Positions 1 through 7,811 of a DNA stretch of 64,000 bases are shown here, in pieces. Position 1 is the first letter of the stretch. The number at the start of each line of letters is the position of its first letter. The translations under genes were made by a program, and so were the position numbers. The stretch is from Pseudofrankia nepalensis (lineage in GTDB: Bacteria > Actinomycetota > Actinomycetes > Frankiales > Frankiaceae): the NCBI RefSeq assembly GCF_016786305.1, contig NZ_JADWYV010000005.1. The stretch is one strand, 5' to 3'. The notes under the pieces are model-generated. The model did no database searches and was not told the DNA's origin. It saw only the letters and a list, made by a program, of their open reading frames with translations.

Positions 1-180
1 GGTGAGGGAGGCGCCCGGGAGGCCCGAGCCGCCCGTGGGGGCGCGGGCCGCCAGGGCACGGCGCGCCAGGCCGGAGCCGCCAGGGACACGGGTGGCGCGG
101 CTCGCGGCCGGCGGAGCCCGGAGCCCGGGCCCTACCACCGTCCGCGCTCCGGACCGGACGGCCCGCCCGCGGCCGGCTGA
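1..180 (+). CDS. C-terminal tail of a truncated upstream gene, probably FtsW
   Basis: Frame 1 is open from the first base of the window to a TGA at 178-180. It encodes about 59 residues of low-complexity Gly/Ala/Arg/Pro sequence with no recognisable domain. Actinobacterial FtsW lipid-II polymerases often end in a long disordered tail, and ftsW normally sits just upstream of murG in the division and cell-wall cluster. The identity therefore rests on position only. The stop lies 86 bases before the preferred murG start. It could also be the end of another dcw-cluster gene. Confidence 0.4.
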   Translation, partial: GEGGAREARAARGGAGRQGTARQAGAARDTGGAARGRRSPEPGPYHRPRSGPDGPPAAG

Positions 181-266
181 GGCCGCGCGGCGGCGCTTCT
201 CGGACCCTTCGGGCGATCATGGACCGGCCGGTGGCGGGCGGCGGCCGATGTGCCATCGTGGATTCG

Positions 267-1397
267 ATGCTGAAGAGTGTGCTGCTCGCCGGCGGCGGAA
301 CGGCCGGCCACGTCGAACCCGCCCTCGCGGTCGCTGACGCCTTGCGCGCGGCGGAACCGCGGGTCCGGCTGACCATGCTCGGCACCGCGACGGGCCTGGA
401 GGCCCGCCTGGTGCCCGCGCGCGGCTACGAGCTGGCGACCATTCCGAAGGTGCCGCTGCCCCGGCGTCCCACACCGGCGCTGCTGACCGTCCCCGGCAGG
501 CTCGCCGGCGCGGTGAACGCCGCCGCCGACGCGATCGTCCAGGCCCGCGCGGACGTCGTCGTCGGCTTCGGCGCCTACGTGGCGGTGGCGGCCTACCTCG
601 CGGCCCGCCGCAAGGGGGTGCCGATCGTGGTGCACGAGGCGAACCCGCTGCCGGGGTTCGCCAACCGGCTTGGCTCCCGGTTCACCTCGTATGTCGCCAC
701 GTCCTACCCGAGCACGCCGCTGCGTGGCGCCCGGCTCACCGGCATCCCGCTGCGCGCGGAGATCCTCACCCTCGACCGCTCGCCGGCGGCGGCCCGCGCG
801 GCCCGGCAGCGTTACGGGCTCGATCCGCATCGCCCGACGCTGCTGGTCTTCGGCGGTTCGCAGGGCGCTCGCTCGCTGAACACCACGATGACGCGGGCGG
901 CCCACGCGCTGACCCGGTCCGGCGTCCAGGTGCTGCACGCCACCGGCCCGAAGAACATCGACGACGTGATGGCTGACCTGCCGGCCGGCCTGCCTGCGCC
1001 CTACCAGGTCCTGCCCTATCTCGACCACATCCCGTCGGCCTACGCCGCCGCCGACATGGTGTTGTGCCGCTCCGGCGCGATGACCTGCGCCGAGCTCGCC
1101 GCCGTCGGGCTGCCGGCGGCCTACGTCCCGCTGCCGCACGGCAACGGCGAGCAGCGCCGCAACGCGTTGCCGACGGTCGAGGCCGGCGGTGGCCTGCTCG
1201 TCGAGGACGCGAACCTCTCCGCGGACTGGATCATGGCCGAGGTGCTGCCGGTGCTCGCCACGCCCGAGCGGCTGGCGAAGATGAGCGCCGCCTGCGCCGG
1301 CACCGGTCACCCCGGGGCGGCCCAGGCGATCGTCGCGATGATCCGTGAGGCGGAGGCGTCCCGCAAGCGCTCCGGCGGCCGGCACGCCGCCCACTGA
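267..1397 (+). CDS. murG: MurG, lipid II-forming GlcNAc transferase
   Basis: MurG transfers GlcNAc from UDP-GlcNAc to lipid I at the inner face of the membrane, making lipid II for peptidoglycan. The N-terminal glycine-rich loop GGGTAGHVEPALAVA (residues about 8-22) is the family signature. VHEANPLPGFANRL (about 125-138) and the second-domain GGSQGARSLN loop follow, with the donor-site stretch CRSGAMTCAELAAVGLP near residue 270. The length of 376 residues is typical. ATG 267 starts directly at MLKSVLLAGGG; in-frame GTG 258 and ATG 219 would only add an atypical leader. The gene converges on murC, which lies on the opposite strand instead of continuing the operon. Confidence 0.95.
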   Translation: MLKSVLLAGGGTAGHVEPALAVADALRAAEPRVRLTMLGTATGLEARLVPARGYELATIPKVPLPRRPTPALLTVPGRLAGAVNAAADAIVQARADVVVGFGAYVAVAAYLAARRKGVPIVVHEANPLPGFANRLGSRFTSYVATSYPSTPLRGARLTGIPLRAEILTLDRSPAAARAARQRYGLDPHRPTLLVFGGSQGARSLNTTMTRAAHALTRSGVQVLHATGPKNIDDVMADLPAGLPAPYQVLPYLDHIPSAYAAADMVLCRSGAMTCAELAAVGLPAAYVPLPHGNGEQRRNALPTVEAGGGLLVEDANLSADWIMAEVLPVLATPERLAKMSAACAGTGHPGAAQAIVAMIREAEASRKRSGGRHAAH

Positions 1398-1465
1398 GGC
1401 GGGCCGGCGCGCCGTCCGCTGACGCTCGCGAACCGCCCTGCCCTGCCCCGCCCTGCCCTGCCCCG

Positions 1466-1488
1466 CCCCGGCCGTCAGCCGGCCGGGG
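1466..1488. terminator. GC-rich hairpin between convergent murG and murC
   Basis: CCCCGGCC (1466-1473) and GGCCGGGG (1481-1488) form a perfect 8-bp stem with a 7-base loop. The stem spans the murC stop codon and sits about 70 bases after the murG stop. Just upstream, 1438-1470 is a C-rich tract of repeated CCCTGCCCCG-like units. No T-run follows, so a bidirectional intrinsic terminator is inferred from position and symmetry alone. Confidence 0.4.
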
Positions 1489-2929
1489 TGAGCAGGGCGA
1501 GCAGGTCGGGGCCCAGCTCGGTGATCGTGCCGGCGCCGAGGGTCAGCAGCAGGACGTCGTGGCCGGCCAGGTCGGCCACGAGCCGCTCGGGCAGCTCCGT
1601 CCAGCCGACGTAGCTCGTCTCGGACGGTGTGCGTACCCGCTTGGCGAGGTCGGCGGCGTGCAGGCCCAGGTCGTCGCGTTCCCGGGCGGCGTAGATGTCG
1701 GTGACGTAGAGCCGGTCGGCGTCGCCGAACGCGACGGCGAAGTCGTCGAGCAGCGCGGCCAGCCGGCTGTAGGTGTGCGGCTGCAGGACCGCCCAGACCT
1801 GCCGGCCGGCGGCCCGCTGGCGGGCGGCGGCGAGCGTCGCGCGGATCTCGGTCGGATGGTGGGCGTAGTCGTCGACCACCTCGACGGCACCTGTTCCGGG
1901 CAGCTTCGCCGACCCGAGTCGCTGGAACCGGCGGGCCGCGCCCGCGTAGCCGGCGAGCGCCGTGAGGCTCGTCTCGACGGGCACGCCGAGCTCGCTGGCG
2001 GCGGCCAGCGCCGCCAGCGCGTTGAGCACGGTGTGCCGGCCTGGCAGCGCGAGGCGCAGCGTGCCGACGGGCTCGCCGTCGCGCAGCACGCGCGTGCTGG
2101 TCACGACCGCCGGCCCGCCCTCCCCGGAGGGGCCGGCGGCCGTGGGGTTGACGGCGGTGACGTCGACCGCGCGCCAGGCGAGGCCGTCGCCGAAGCCGTA
2201 GCGCACGACCCGCGGGCCGCCGCCCTGGTGCTCGGCGAGCGTGCCGAGCACGGCCGCCACCCCGGGATCGTCACCGCAGGCCAGCAACGTGCCGCCGGGG
2301 CGGATGCGGCCGGCGAACGCGGTGAAGACGGCGCGTACCGCCTCCTCGTCCGGGAAGAGGTCCGGGTGCTCCCACTCGACGTTCGTGATGATGGCCAGCG
2401 CTGGGTCGAGCCCGCCGAAGGCGCCGCCGTACTCGTCGGCCTCCAGCACGAACAGGTCACCGCCGCCGACCAGCGCGCCGCCGCCCAGCTGGGGCACCTC
2501 GCCGCCGATGACCGCCGTCGGGTCGAGGCCCGCGGCGCGCAGGACCACGGTGAGCATCGCCGAGGTGGTCGTCTTGCCATGTGACCCCGCGACGGCGACG
2601 AGCCGGTAGCCGGTGGTCAGCTCGGGCAGCCAGTCCGAGCGGCGGCGCACCGGGATGCCGAGCGCCCGGGCGGCGGCCACCTCCGGATGGTCGTCGCCCA
2701 GCGCGCTGGAGGCGACGACGACCTCCACTCCGGCGAGCTCGGCCGCCAGGCCCGCGGCGTCGGGGGGGCCGCCGGCTCGCACCCGCGCGCCCAGCGCCCG
2801 CAGGGCGTCGACCCGCGCCGAGGGCTCCTGGTCGCTGCCGGAGACGGTGTCGCCGCGGGCCAGCGCGATCCGCGCCAGCGGGGCGAGCCCGGACCCACCG
2901 ATGCCAAGGAAGTGCACGTGCGCGCTCAC
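1475..2929 (-). CDS. murC: MurC, UDP-N-acetylmuramate--L-alanine ligase
   Basis: MurC adds L-alanine to UDP-MurNAc in an ATP-dependent step, starting the peptidoglycan stem peptide in the cytoplasm. The N-terminal motif HVHFLGIGGSGLAPLARI is the MurC nucleotide-sugar domain. GSHGKTTTSAM is the Mur ligase P-loop, VEWEHPDLF follows in the central domain, and DDYAHHPTEI opens the C-terminal domain. The Mpl-type GICGTFMG pattern is absent. I prefer GTG 2929, which puts the Rossmann motif next to the start; ATG 3004 would add 25 residues with no domain. No clear ribosome site decides between them. The strand is odd: murC is normally co-directional between murG and ftsZ. Confidence 0.9.
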   Translation of the reverse strand: MSAHVHFLGIGGSGLAPLARIALARGDTVSGSDQEPSARVDALRALGARVRAGGPPDAAGLAAELAGVEVVVASSALGDDHPEVAAARALGIPVRRRSDWLPELTTGYRLVAVAGSHGKTTTSAMLTVVLRAAGLDPTAVIGGEVPQLGGGALVGGGDLFVLEADEYGGAFGGLDPALAIITNVEWEHPDLFPDEEAVRAVFTAFAGRIRPGGTLLACGDDPGVAAVLGTLAEHQGGGPRVVRYGFGDGLAWRAVDVTAVNPTAAGPSGEGGPAVVTSTRVLRDGEPVGTLRLALPGRHTVLNALAALAAASELGVPVETSLTALAGYAGAARRFQRLGSAKLPGTGAVEVVDDYAHHPTEIRATLAAARQRAAGRQVWAVLQPHTYSRLAALLDDFAVAFGDADRLYVTDIYAARERDDLGLHAADLAKRVRTPSETSYVGWTELPERLVADLAGHDVLLLTLGAGTITELGPDLLALLTPAG

Positions 2930-3475
2930 GACCGCAGTGAACACCACCGGGCGGCGGGACCGGTGGCTGGTACCGGCTTCCCTCGCGTGGCCGCCGCTCC
3001 CCACGTGGTCTTCGGCACGCTATGAGGGCTCCGCGGCGGCGAGCCGGGGGAACTCGCGCCTGGCGGCGGGGTGCCCGCTCCAGAGGCGCCGGATCGTTCC
3101 TGAGGAGCCGGGGCCGGGCGACGTCCTTGCGTCCCAGTGCCTTCGCGCGCTCGACGCCGTGGGCCACCGGTACCGGGCGTGCCACACGCCGCGCGGGGTC
3201 GCGTAGTGGCAGGACAGTGGGCCTGACAGTGTGACGAACGGGACGGGAATTCCATCGGCAGACGCGCCGGGAGGTTCCTTGACCCATGCGGACGCCATGC
3301 CTACTGTCCATCCACAGTCGCAAGTTGACATAACTCTAACCGTCTAGTGGACGGTGAAGGTTGAGGCTCGGCGGCTACTTCTCCCGACTCGTTACCGTGG
3401 TCAGGTCCCGACGGACAGGCCGGCGAGCCGGGCGTTTGTCCGCCCCACCGACGCCGCTGGAGGACCAACCCCGCA
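2930..3475. other. murC-ftsZ divergent intergenic region without ftsQ
   Basis: This 546-bp stretch lies between the divergent murC and ftsZ starts, where many actinobacteria carry ftsQ. All six frames contain only short Arg/Pro-rich open frames. None has the membrane anchor and POTRA domain expected of FtsQ. The last 150 bases are less GC-rich and hold the likely ftsZ control site listed separately. Confidence 0.6.
3324..3354 (+). promoter_or_regulatory. Candidate ftsZ promoter and overlapping palindrome
   Basis: TTGACA at 3324-3329 is a perfect -35-like hexamer in an AT-richer pocket. It is followed by the perfect inverted repeat ACCGTC-TAGTG-GACGGT at 3338-3354. No good -10 lies at 17 bp; TCTAGT at 3342-3347 is too close. 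Either the promoter is atypical or the palindrome is an operator or short RNA hairpin about 120 bases ahead of ftsZ. Confidence 0.4.
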
Positions 3476-4954
3476 ATGGCTGCCCCGCAGAACTACCTAG
3501 CGGTCATCAAGGTTGTCGGCATTGGTGGTGGCGGCGTCAACGCCGTGAACCGCATGATCGAGGTCGGTCTCAAAGGCGTCGAGTTCATCGCCATCAACAC
3601 CGACGCCCAGGCGCTGCTGATGAGCGACGCCGACGTGAAGCTCGACGTGGGCCGAGAGCTCACCCGCGGCCTCGGTGCCGGCGCGGACCCGGAGGTCGGC
3701 CGGCAGGCCGCCGAGGACCACCGCGAGGAGATCGAGGAGGTCCTCAAGGGCGCGGACATGGTGTTCGTGACCGCCGGTGAGGGCGGCGGCACCGGTACCG
3801 GTGGCGCGCCGGTCGTCGCGAACGTCGCCCGTTCGCTCGGGGCTTTGACCATCGGCGTCGTGACCCGGCCGTTCACCTTCGAGGGCCGGCGTCGGGCGAA
3901 CCAGGCGGAGACCGGTATCGACACGTTGCGCAACGAGGTCGACACGCTCATCGTCATCCCGAACGACCGGCTGCTGGCGATGACCGACCGCGACATCAGC
4001 GTGCTCGACGCGTTCCGCAGCGCCGACCAGGTGCTGCTGTCGGGTGTCCAGGGCATCACCGACCTGATCACCACGCCCGGCCTGATCAACCTCGACTTCG
4101 CCGACGTCAAGACGGTCATGTCGCACGCGGGCAGCGCGCTCATGGGCATCGGCCGCGCCCGCGGCGACGACCGGGCGACGGTCGCCGCGGAGCAGGCCAT
4201 CGCCTCCCCGCTACTCGAGGCCAGCATGGACGGCGCGCAGGGCGTGCTCCTCAACATCTCCGGTGGCTCCGATCTCGGCCTGTTCGAGATCAACGCGGCC
4301 GCCGAGCTGGTCGCCGACGCCGCCCACCCCGAGGCCAACATCATCTTCGGCGCGGTGATCGACGACGCGCTCGGTGACGAGGTGCGGGTCACCGTCATCG
4401 CGGCCGGATTCGACGCCGTGCACGACCGGCGGGCCAAGAGCATCGCCCAGCAGCGGGGTGCCCGCCCCACCCCGCCGCCGGTCGCGGCCGCTCCGGGGCC
4501 GGCCGGCGTGCTCCCGGCGATCCCGCCCGTCAATGTCCGGGCCCCCCAGCAGGCCCCCCGGATCGGCTTCGCCGACACCCCGGGAAGCCCGGCCTTCGCC
4601 GACCCGGCGGGAACCTCGCCGCCGGCGCAGCGGCCAGCCCCGAGCTACGCGCCGCCGCTCGGCCCGCCGCCGGCCGCCCCGGCGCCTGCTCCGCCGCAGT
4701 ACGTCCCCGAGCCGCTGGAGGCCCGGCCCGACCTGGACGAGCCGCCGCACCGCTACACCGCGGCGCAGCACGACCAGGAGGATCCGGACGGGGGCCCTCG
4801 GCCGGGGGCGGCCGGCGGCTACGGCGTCGGCTCGGCGGACCCGGCGGGCGCCGGCCGCTCCGGCGCCCGGCCGACCTACCCGCCGCCGCGGCGGCCGGTC
4901 CGGCCCATCGCCGACGACGAGGACGAGCTGGACGTCCCGGACTTCCTCAAATAG
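3476..4954 (+). CDS. ftsZ: FtsZ, tubulin-like cell division GTPase
   Basis: FtsZ polymerises with GTP into the Z-ring that directs septation. The core runs from KVVGIGGGGVNAVNRMIE (about residues 11-28) through the tubulin signature GGGTGTGGAPVVA (about 103-115) and the T7-loop region NLDFADVKTVM (about 205). GTPase core residues 10-320 are fully conserved. A Pro/Ala-rich linker of about 160 residues follows, longer than in most bacteria. The protein ends in DELDVPDFLK, the conserved tail that binds FtsZ partners, here probably SepF encoded downstream. ATG 3476 fits the family start. The pgeF start follows after only two bases. Confidence 0.97.
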   Translation: MAAPQNYLAVIKVVGIGGGGVNAVNRMIEVGLKGVEFIAINTDAQALLMSDADVKLDVGRELTRGLGAGADPEVGRQAAEDHREEIEEVLKGADMVFVTAGEGGGTGTGGAPVVANVARSLGALTIGVVTRPFTFEGRRRANQAETGIDTLRNEVDTLIVIPNDRLLAMTDRDISVLDAFRSADQVLLSGVQGITDLITTPGLINLDFADVKTVMSHAGSALMGIGRARGDDRATVAAEQAIASPLLEASMDGAQGVLLNISGGSDLGLFEINAAAELVADAAHPEANIIFGAVIDDALGDEVRVTVIAAGFDAVHDRRAKSIAQQRGARPTPPPVAAAPGPAGVLPAIPPVNVRAPQQAPRIGFADTPGSPAFADPAGTSPPAQRPAPSYAPPLGPPPAAPAPAPPQYVPEPLEARPDLDEPPHRYTAAQHDQEDPDGGPRPGAAGGYGVGSADPAGAGRSGARPTYPPPRRPVRPIADDEDELDVPDFLK

Positions 4955-4956
4955 CC

Positions 4957-5646
4957 GTGCCGCTCCTGTTCACCGAGCGGGCCGGTGGCGTGTCCACCGG
5001 CCCGTACGCGTCGCTGAACCTTGGTGGCCACGTCGGCGACGACCCCGAGGCGGTGGCGACCAACCGGCGCCGGCTGACCGTCCGCGCCGGCGTGCCCGTG
5101 CACTTCACCCGCCAGGTCCACGGCGCGCGGGTGCTCACGTTCTCCGCGGCGGGCGGCTGGCTGCGCCACCCGGCGCCCGAGGCGGACGCGATGGTCACCG
5201 ACATTCCGGGGTTCGGGCTCGGGGTGCTGGTCGCCGACTGCGTCCCGGTGGTGTTCACCGCGCCCGGCGCGGCCGGGGTGGCGCACGCCGGGCGAGCCGG
5301 GCTTGCCGCCGGCGTGGTGCCCGCGACCGTGGCCGCGCTCGCCGCCCTGGGCGCCGAGCCGGGCCAGCTCCACGCGGAGGTCGGGCCGTCGGTGTGCGGC
5401 CGGTGCTACGAGGTGCCGGCGGCGATGCGCGACGACGTCGCGGCCGCTGTCCCGGGCACGGCGAGCACCACCAGGGCCGGCACGCCGGCGCTCGACCTGC
5501 GGGCCGGGGTCGCCGCCCAGCTGCGCGCGGCGGGTGTCACCGACATCACGGTCTCCGAGCGCTGCACGATGGAGGATCCGGAGCTGTTCTCCCACCGTCG
5601 CGACGGGGCCCGCACCGGTCGCTTCGCCGGTGTCGCGTGGCTGTGA
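4957..5646 (+). CDS. pgeF: PgeF/YlmD-family multicopper-fold protein
   Basis: This is a member of the YfiH/YlmD (DUF152) family, described as a peptidoglycan editing factor and also as a purine nucleoside phosphorylase or laccase-like enzyme. The metal-site residues are present: the His of RQVHGARV, the Cys of VADCVPV and the His of VAHAGRAG. The usual AHAGWRG is changed to AHAGRAG, a small but visible deviation. Length is 229 residues, slightly short of the usual 240-260. The GTG start at 4957 lies two bases after the ftsZ stop, so translation is probably coupled to ftsZ. This gene order is standard in actinobacteria. Confidence 0.88.
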   Translation: MPLLFTERAGGVSTGPYASLNLGGHVGDDPEAVATNRRRLTVRAGVPVHFTRQVHGARVLTFSAAGGWLRHPAPEADAMVTDIPGFGLGVLVADCVPVVFTAPGAAGVAHAGRAGLAAGVVPATVAALAALGAEPGQLHAEVGPSVCGRCYEVPAAMRDDVAAAVPGTASTTRAGTPALDLRAGVAAQLRAAGVTDITVSERCTMEDPELFSHRRDGARTGRFAGVAWL

Positions 5647-6026
5647 GGCGGTCGGCTCAAGGTCGCCCAGGGGCGACCCGGACCTCCCAGATCGCTTCGC
5701 GATCCGGCAGGGACCCCGGCCGCTCCGCCTGTCGGGCGCTGAGCCTAACCTCCCAGCAGACCTCCCAGATCGCTTACCTCCCAGATCGGCTACGCCGATC
5801 CGGCAGGGTCCCTGTCGCCGATCCGGCAGGGACCCTGCTCCCCACCTGGTTCCGGGTCGGGGCATATGAGGGTGGTCGACCTGGTTCTGGCTCAACGAGG
5901 TGGCTGGTTGGCGCCAGCGCTGAGGCGCCGTCACCACGGGGGTCAGCTACCGCTTACCAGAGAGTGGCGGGCGCTGGGGTGTTCCGGACCTACGGAGATA
6001 CGGCGAACACGGAGGGACCTGCGGGT
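5647..6026 (+). other. pgeF-yggS intergenic region with structured repeats
   Basis: This 380-bp gap interrupts an otherwise tight division operon. Most of the first half is a nest of direct and inverted repeats (listed separately). The second half, 5840-6010, shows no repeat and no plausible short gene. A ribosome-binding stretch GGAGGGA lies at 6011-6017 just before the yggS GTG start. Confidence 0.6.
5681..5837. repeat. Intergenic direct and inverted repeat cluster
   Basis: CCTCCCAGATCG occurs at 5683-5694, 5761-5772 and 5777-5788, with a partial copy at 5749. Two perfect hairpins follow such units: GATCGC-TTC-GCGATC (5690-5704) and GATCGGC-TAC-GCCGATC (5784-5800). A 21-bp unit beginning GCCGATCCGGCAGGG is duplicated in tandem at 5794-5814 and 5817-5837. 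It differs at one base and contains the near-palindrome CAGGG-T-CCCTG. The whole could fold in RNA. It looks like a dispersed intergenic repeat family, but no second site was found in this window. Confidence 0.75.
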
Positions 6027-6833
6027 GTGGCGGTGACTTCGGCCGCTGATCTGGCGCGGCTGGCGGTGAACCTGGCCGATGTCCGGGAACGGATCGAGGC
6101 CGCGGCGCGTGCCGCCGGCCGGGATCCGGCCGAGCTGACCCTGGTCGCCGTGAGCAAGACCTGGCCGGCGAGCGACGTGCTCGGGCTGTGGGCGCTGGGG
6201 GTGACCCACTTCGCGGAGAACCGCGAGCAGGAGGCCGCGCCCAAGGTCGCCGCCGTGCTGGCGGCGCTGGCCACCGGGCCGTCGGGCGGCGGCGGGCCGG
6301 AGGCCGGCGAGGGGACGGCGGTGGCCGGTGGCCCGCCGGCGGGGCCCGCGTCGCCGGTGTGGCACTTCGTCGGCCAGTTGCAGCGCAACAAGGTGAACGC
6401 GATCGCTCGCTGGGCCGACTGGGTACAGTCCGTCGACCGGCCCGAACTGGTGGCGAGCCTGTCGCGGGCGGCGGTGGCCGGCGGCCGAGTTCTGACCATC
6501 TGCGTGCAGGTGTGCCTGGACTCACCCGGAGGTGCTGGCGCGGCCGGCCGGGGCGGCGTCGCGCCCGGAGATGTCGGCAGTTTGACGGAATTGGTCGCCA
6601 ATGCCGAGGGGTTGCGGCTTGCCGGTGTGATGGCGGTGGCTCCTCGGGGAGAACCGGCACGACCCGCCTTCGCGCGGCTACGAACGGTCGCGGAACGCCT
6701 GTGGCGAGACCATCCCGACGCACGGGTCATCAGCGCTGGAATGTCGGGTGATCTCGAGGACGCAGTGGCCGAAGGCGCGACACACCTACGGATCGGCACC
6801 GCTTTGTTCGGTGAGCGGCGCCCTGTCCCTTAG
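6027..6833 (+). CDS. YggS/PROSC-family PLP homeostasis protein
   Basis: YggS-family proteins bind pyridoxal phosphate in a TIM-barrel fold like alanine racemase and control cellular PLP supply; they are not known racemases. The PLP lysine lies in TLVAVSKTWP (about residue 38). FAENREQEA, WHFVGQLQRNK and the C-terminal SAGMSGDLEDAVAEGATHLRIG stretch (split by the family's conserved Gly) complete the signature. A Gly/Pro insertion of about 30 residues lies after VLAALATGP. I chose GTG 6027 because GGAGGG sits about 10 bases upstream; the same open frame continues far upstream but overlaps pgeF and ftsZ. sepF follows after 9 bases. Confidence 0.88.
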   Translation: MAVTSAADLARLAVNLADVRERIEAAARAAGRDPAELTLVAVSKTWPASDVLGLWALGVTHFAENREQEAAPKVAAVLAALATGPSGGGGPEAGEGTAVAGGPPAGPASPVWHFVGQLQRNKVNAIARWADWVQSVDRPELVASLSRAAVAGGRVLTICVQVCLDSPGGAGAAGRGGVAPGDVGSLTELVANAEGLRLAGVMAVAPRGEPARPAFARLRTVAERLWRDHPDARVISAGMSGDLEDAVAEGATHLRIGTALFGERRPVP

Positions 6834-6842
6834 AGTCGCGCC

Positions 6843-7382
6843 ATGGGGCTCGGGCGCAGGGCGATGGTCTACCTCGGTCTGGCCGAGGAGGACGACGAAG
6901 ACTACGACGACTACCTCGACGACGAGGACGATGGTCGGGATGACCAGCGGGACGTGCGTGAGCCCGTCCCGTTCGACCGGACAGTGCGGCGCATCGACGC
7001 GCGTGAGGAGCCGCCTACAATGGCCAGACGTTCCTCTGTCGAACCGCTGCGTCCCTCTGGAGCCGTTCCGATGCGCAGAGTGGCAGCCGTCGAGGAAGCC
7101 TCCCCCTACCGGATCACAACGCTCCAGCCGCGGAGCTACAATGACGCCCGTCAGATTGGTGAGGAGTTCCGGGACGGCACCCCCGTCATCATGAACCTCA
7201 CCGAGATGGACGACGTCGAGGCCAAGAGGCTCATCGACTTCGCCGCTGGGCTGATCTTCGGGTTGCACGGGGGGATCGAGAAGGTGACCAACAAGGTCTT
7301 CCTCCTCACTCCCGCGAACGTTGAGGTCACGGAAAGCGACAAGCGTCGCATCCGCGAAGGCGGCTTCTACAACCAGTCCTGA
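6843..7382 (+). CDS. sepF: SepF, membrane anchor of the FtsZ ring
   Basis: SepF bundles FtsZ filaments and tethers them to the membrane; in actinobacteria lacking FtsA it is the main anchor. The N-terminal 12 residues (MGLGRRAMVYLG) suit an amphipathic membrane helix. A strongly acidic linker with many Asp and Glu residues follows, from about residue 17 to 45. The conserved SepF domain begins near residue 85 (ITTLQPRSYNDARQIGEEF) and includes PVIMNLTEMDD and the C-terminal IREGGFYNQS. Length is 179 residues, slightly long because of the linker. It sits in the usual place between yggS and yggT. Confidence 0.93.
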   Translation: MGLGRRAMVYLGLAEEDDEDYDDYLDDEDDGRDDQRDVREPVPFDRTVRRIDAREEPPTMARRSSVEPLRPSGAVPMRRVAAVEEASPYRITTLQPRSYNDARQIGEEFRDGTPVIMNLTEMDDVEAKRLIDFAAGLIFGLHGGIEKVTNKVFLLTPANVEVTESDKRRIREGGFYNQS

Positions 7383-7451
7383 CGTCACGGTGTGTGAAGC
7401 CGTGGGTGTCCCGCAGATCGAGGAGAGGCAGTCATCAGCGCTCTAGGCCAG

Positions 7452-7718
7452 GTGATCTCTTGGGTGCTGCTTGTGTACCTCCTGCTTCTGTTCGCGCGGA
7501 TGGTCATCGACATGGTGCAGTCGGTGAGCCGGTCCTTCCGGCCCACCGGCCCGTGGGTGGTGCTCTGCGAGGTCGTGTATACGGCAACTGACCCTCCGTT
7601 ACGATTGCTTCGGCGGTTCATCCCGCCGCTGCGCGTGGGGCCCGTCGCCTTCGACCTCGGTTTCCTGCTGTTGGTCATCGTGATCTGGGTGTTGCGCGCA
7701 TACGCCCAGAGGTTGTGA
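7452..7718 (+). CDS. YggT-family membrane protein
   Basis: A small integral membrane protein with two hydrophobic segments (about residues 3-20 and 68-84) around the family motif TDPPLRLLRRFIPPLR. YggT proteins sit between sepF and divIVA in actinobacteria; their role is not established, but the context is division and polar growth. The start is uncertain. GTG 7452 gives 88 residues but lies 26 bases from the only good ribosome site, AGGAG at 7421-7425. That site is ideally spaced for ATC at 7434 or GTC at 7431. Reading from there adds ISALGQ, matching the usual family N-terminus. Confidence 0.8.
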   Translation: MISWVLLVYLLLLFARMVIDMVQSVSRSFRPTGPWVVLCEVVYTATDPPLRLLRRFIPPLRVGPVAFDLGFLLLVIVIWVLRAYAQRL

Positions 7719-7811
7719 CGGGGTCGTGTGCACACCGCCGACACGGGCGCGGGAGACTGCCCGTAGACCGCCCTCTCTTCGGGGAGCGGCGATGCCGCAA
7801 GAGGAGGCGAC

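Noticed and set aside
132..1394. 420-residue minus-strand frame opposite murG
   Set aside because: Arg/Gly/His-rich mirror of murG with no domain or ribosome site.
1475..2929. Murein peptide ligase Mpl instead of MurC
   Set aside because: The N-terminus reads GIGGSGLAPLARI, typical of MurC; the Mpl pattern GICGTFMG is absent.
4374..6026. Upstream part of the 819-residue frame that ends with yggS
   Set aside because: It overlaps ftsZ and pgeF and is low-complexity; only the part from GTG 6027 matches the YggS family.
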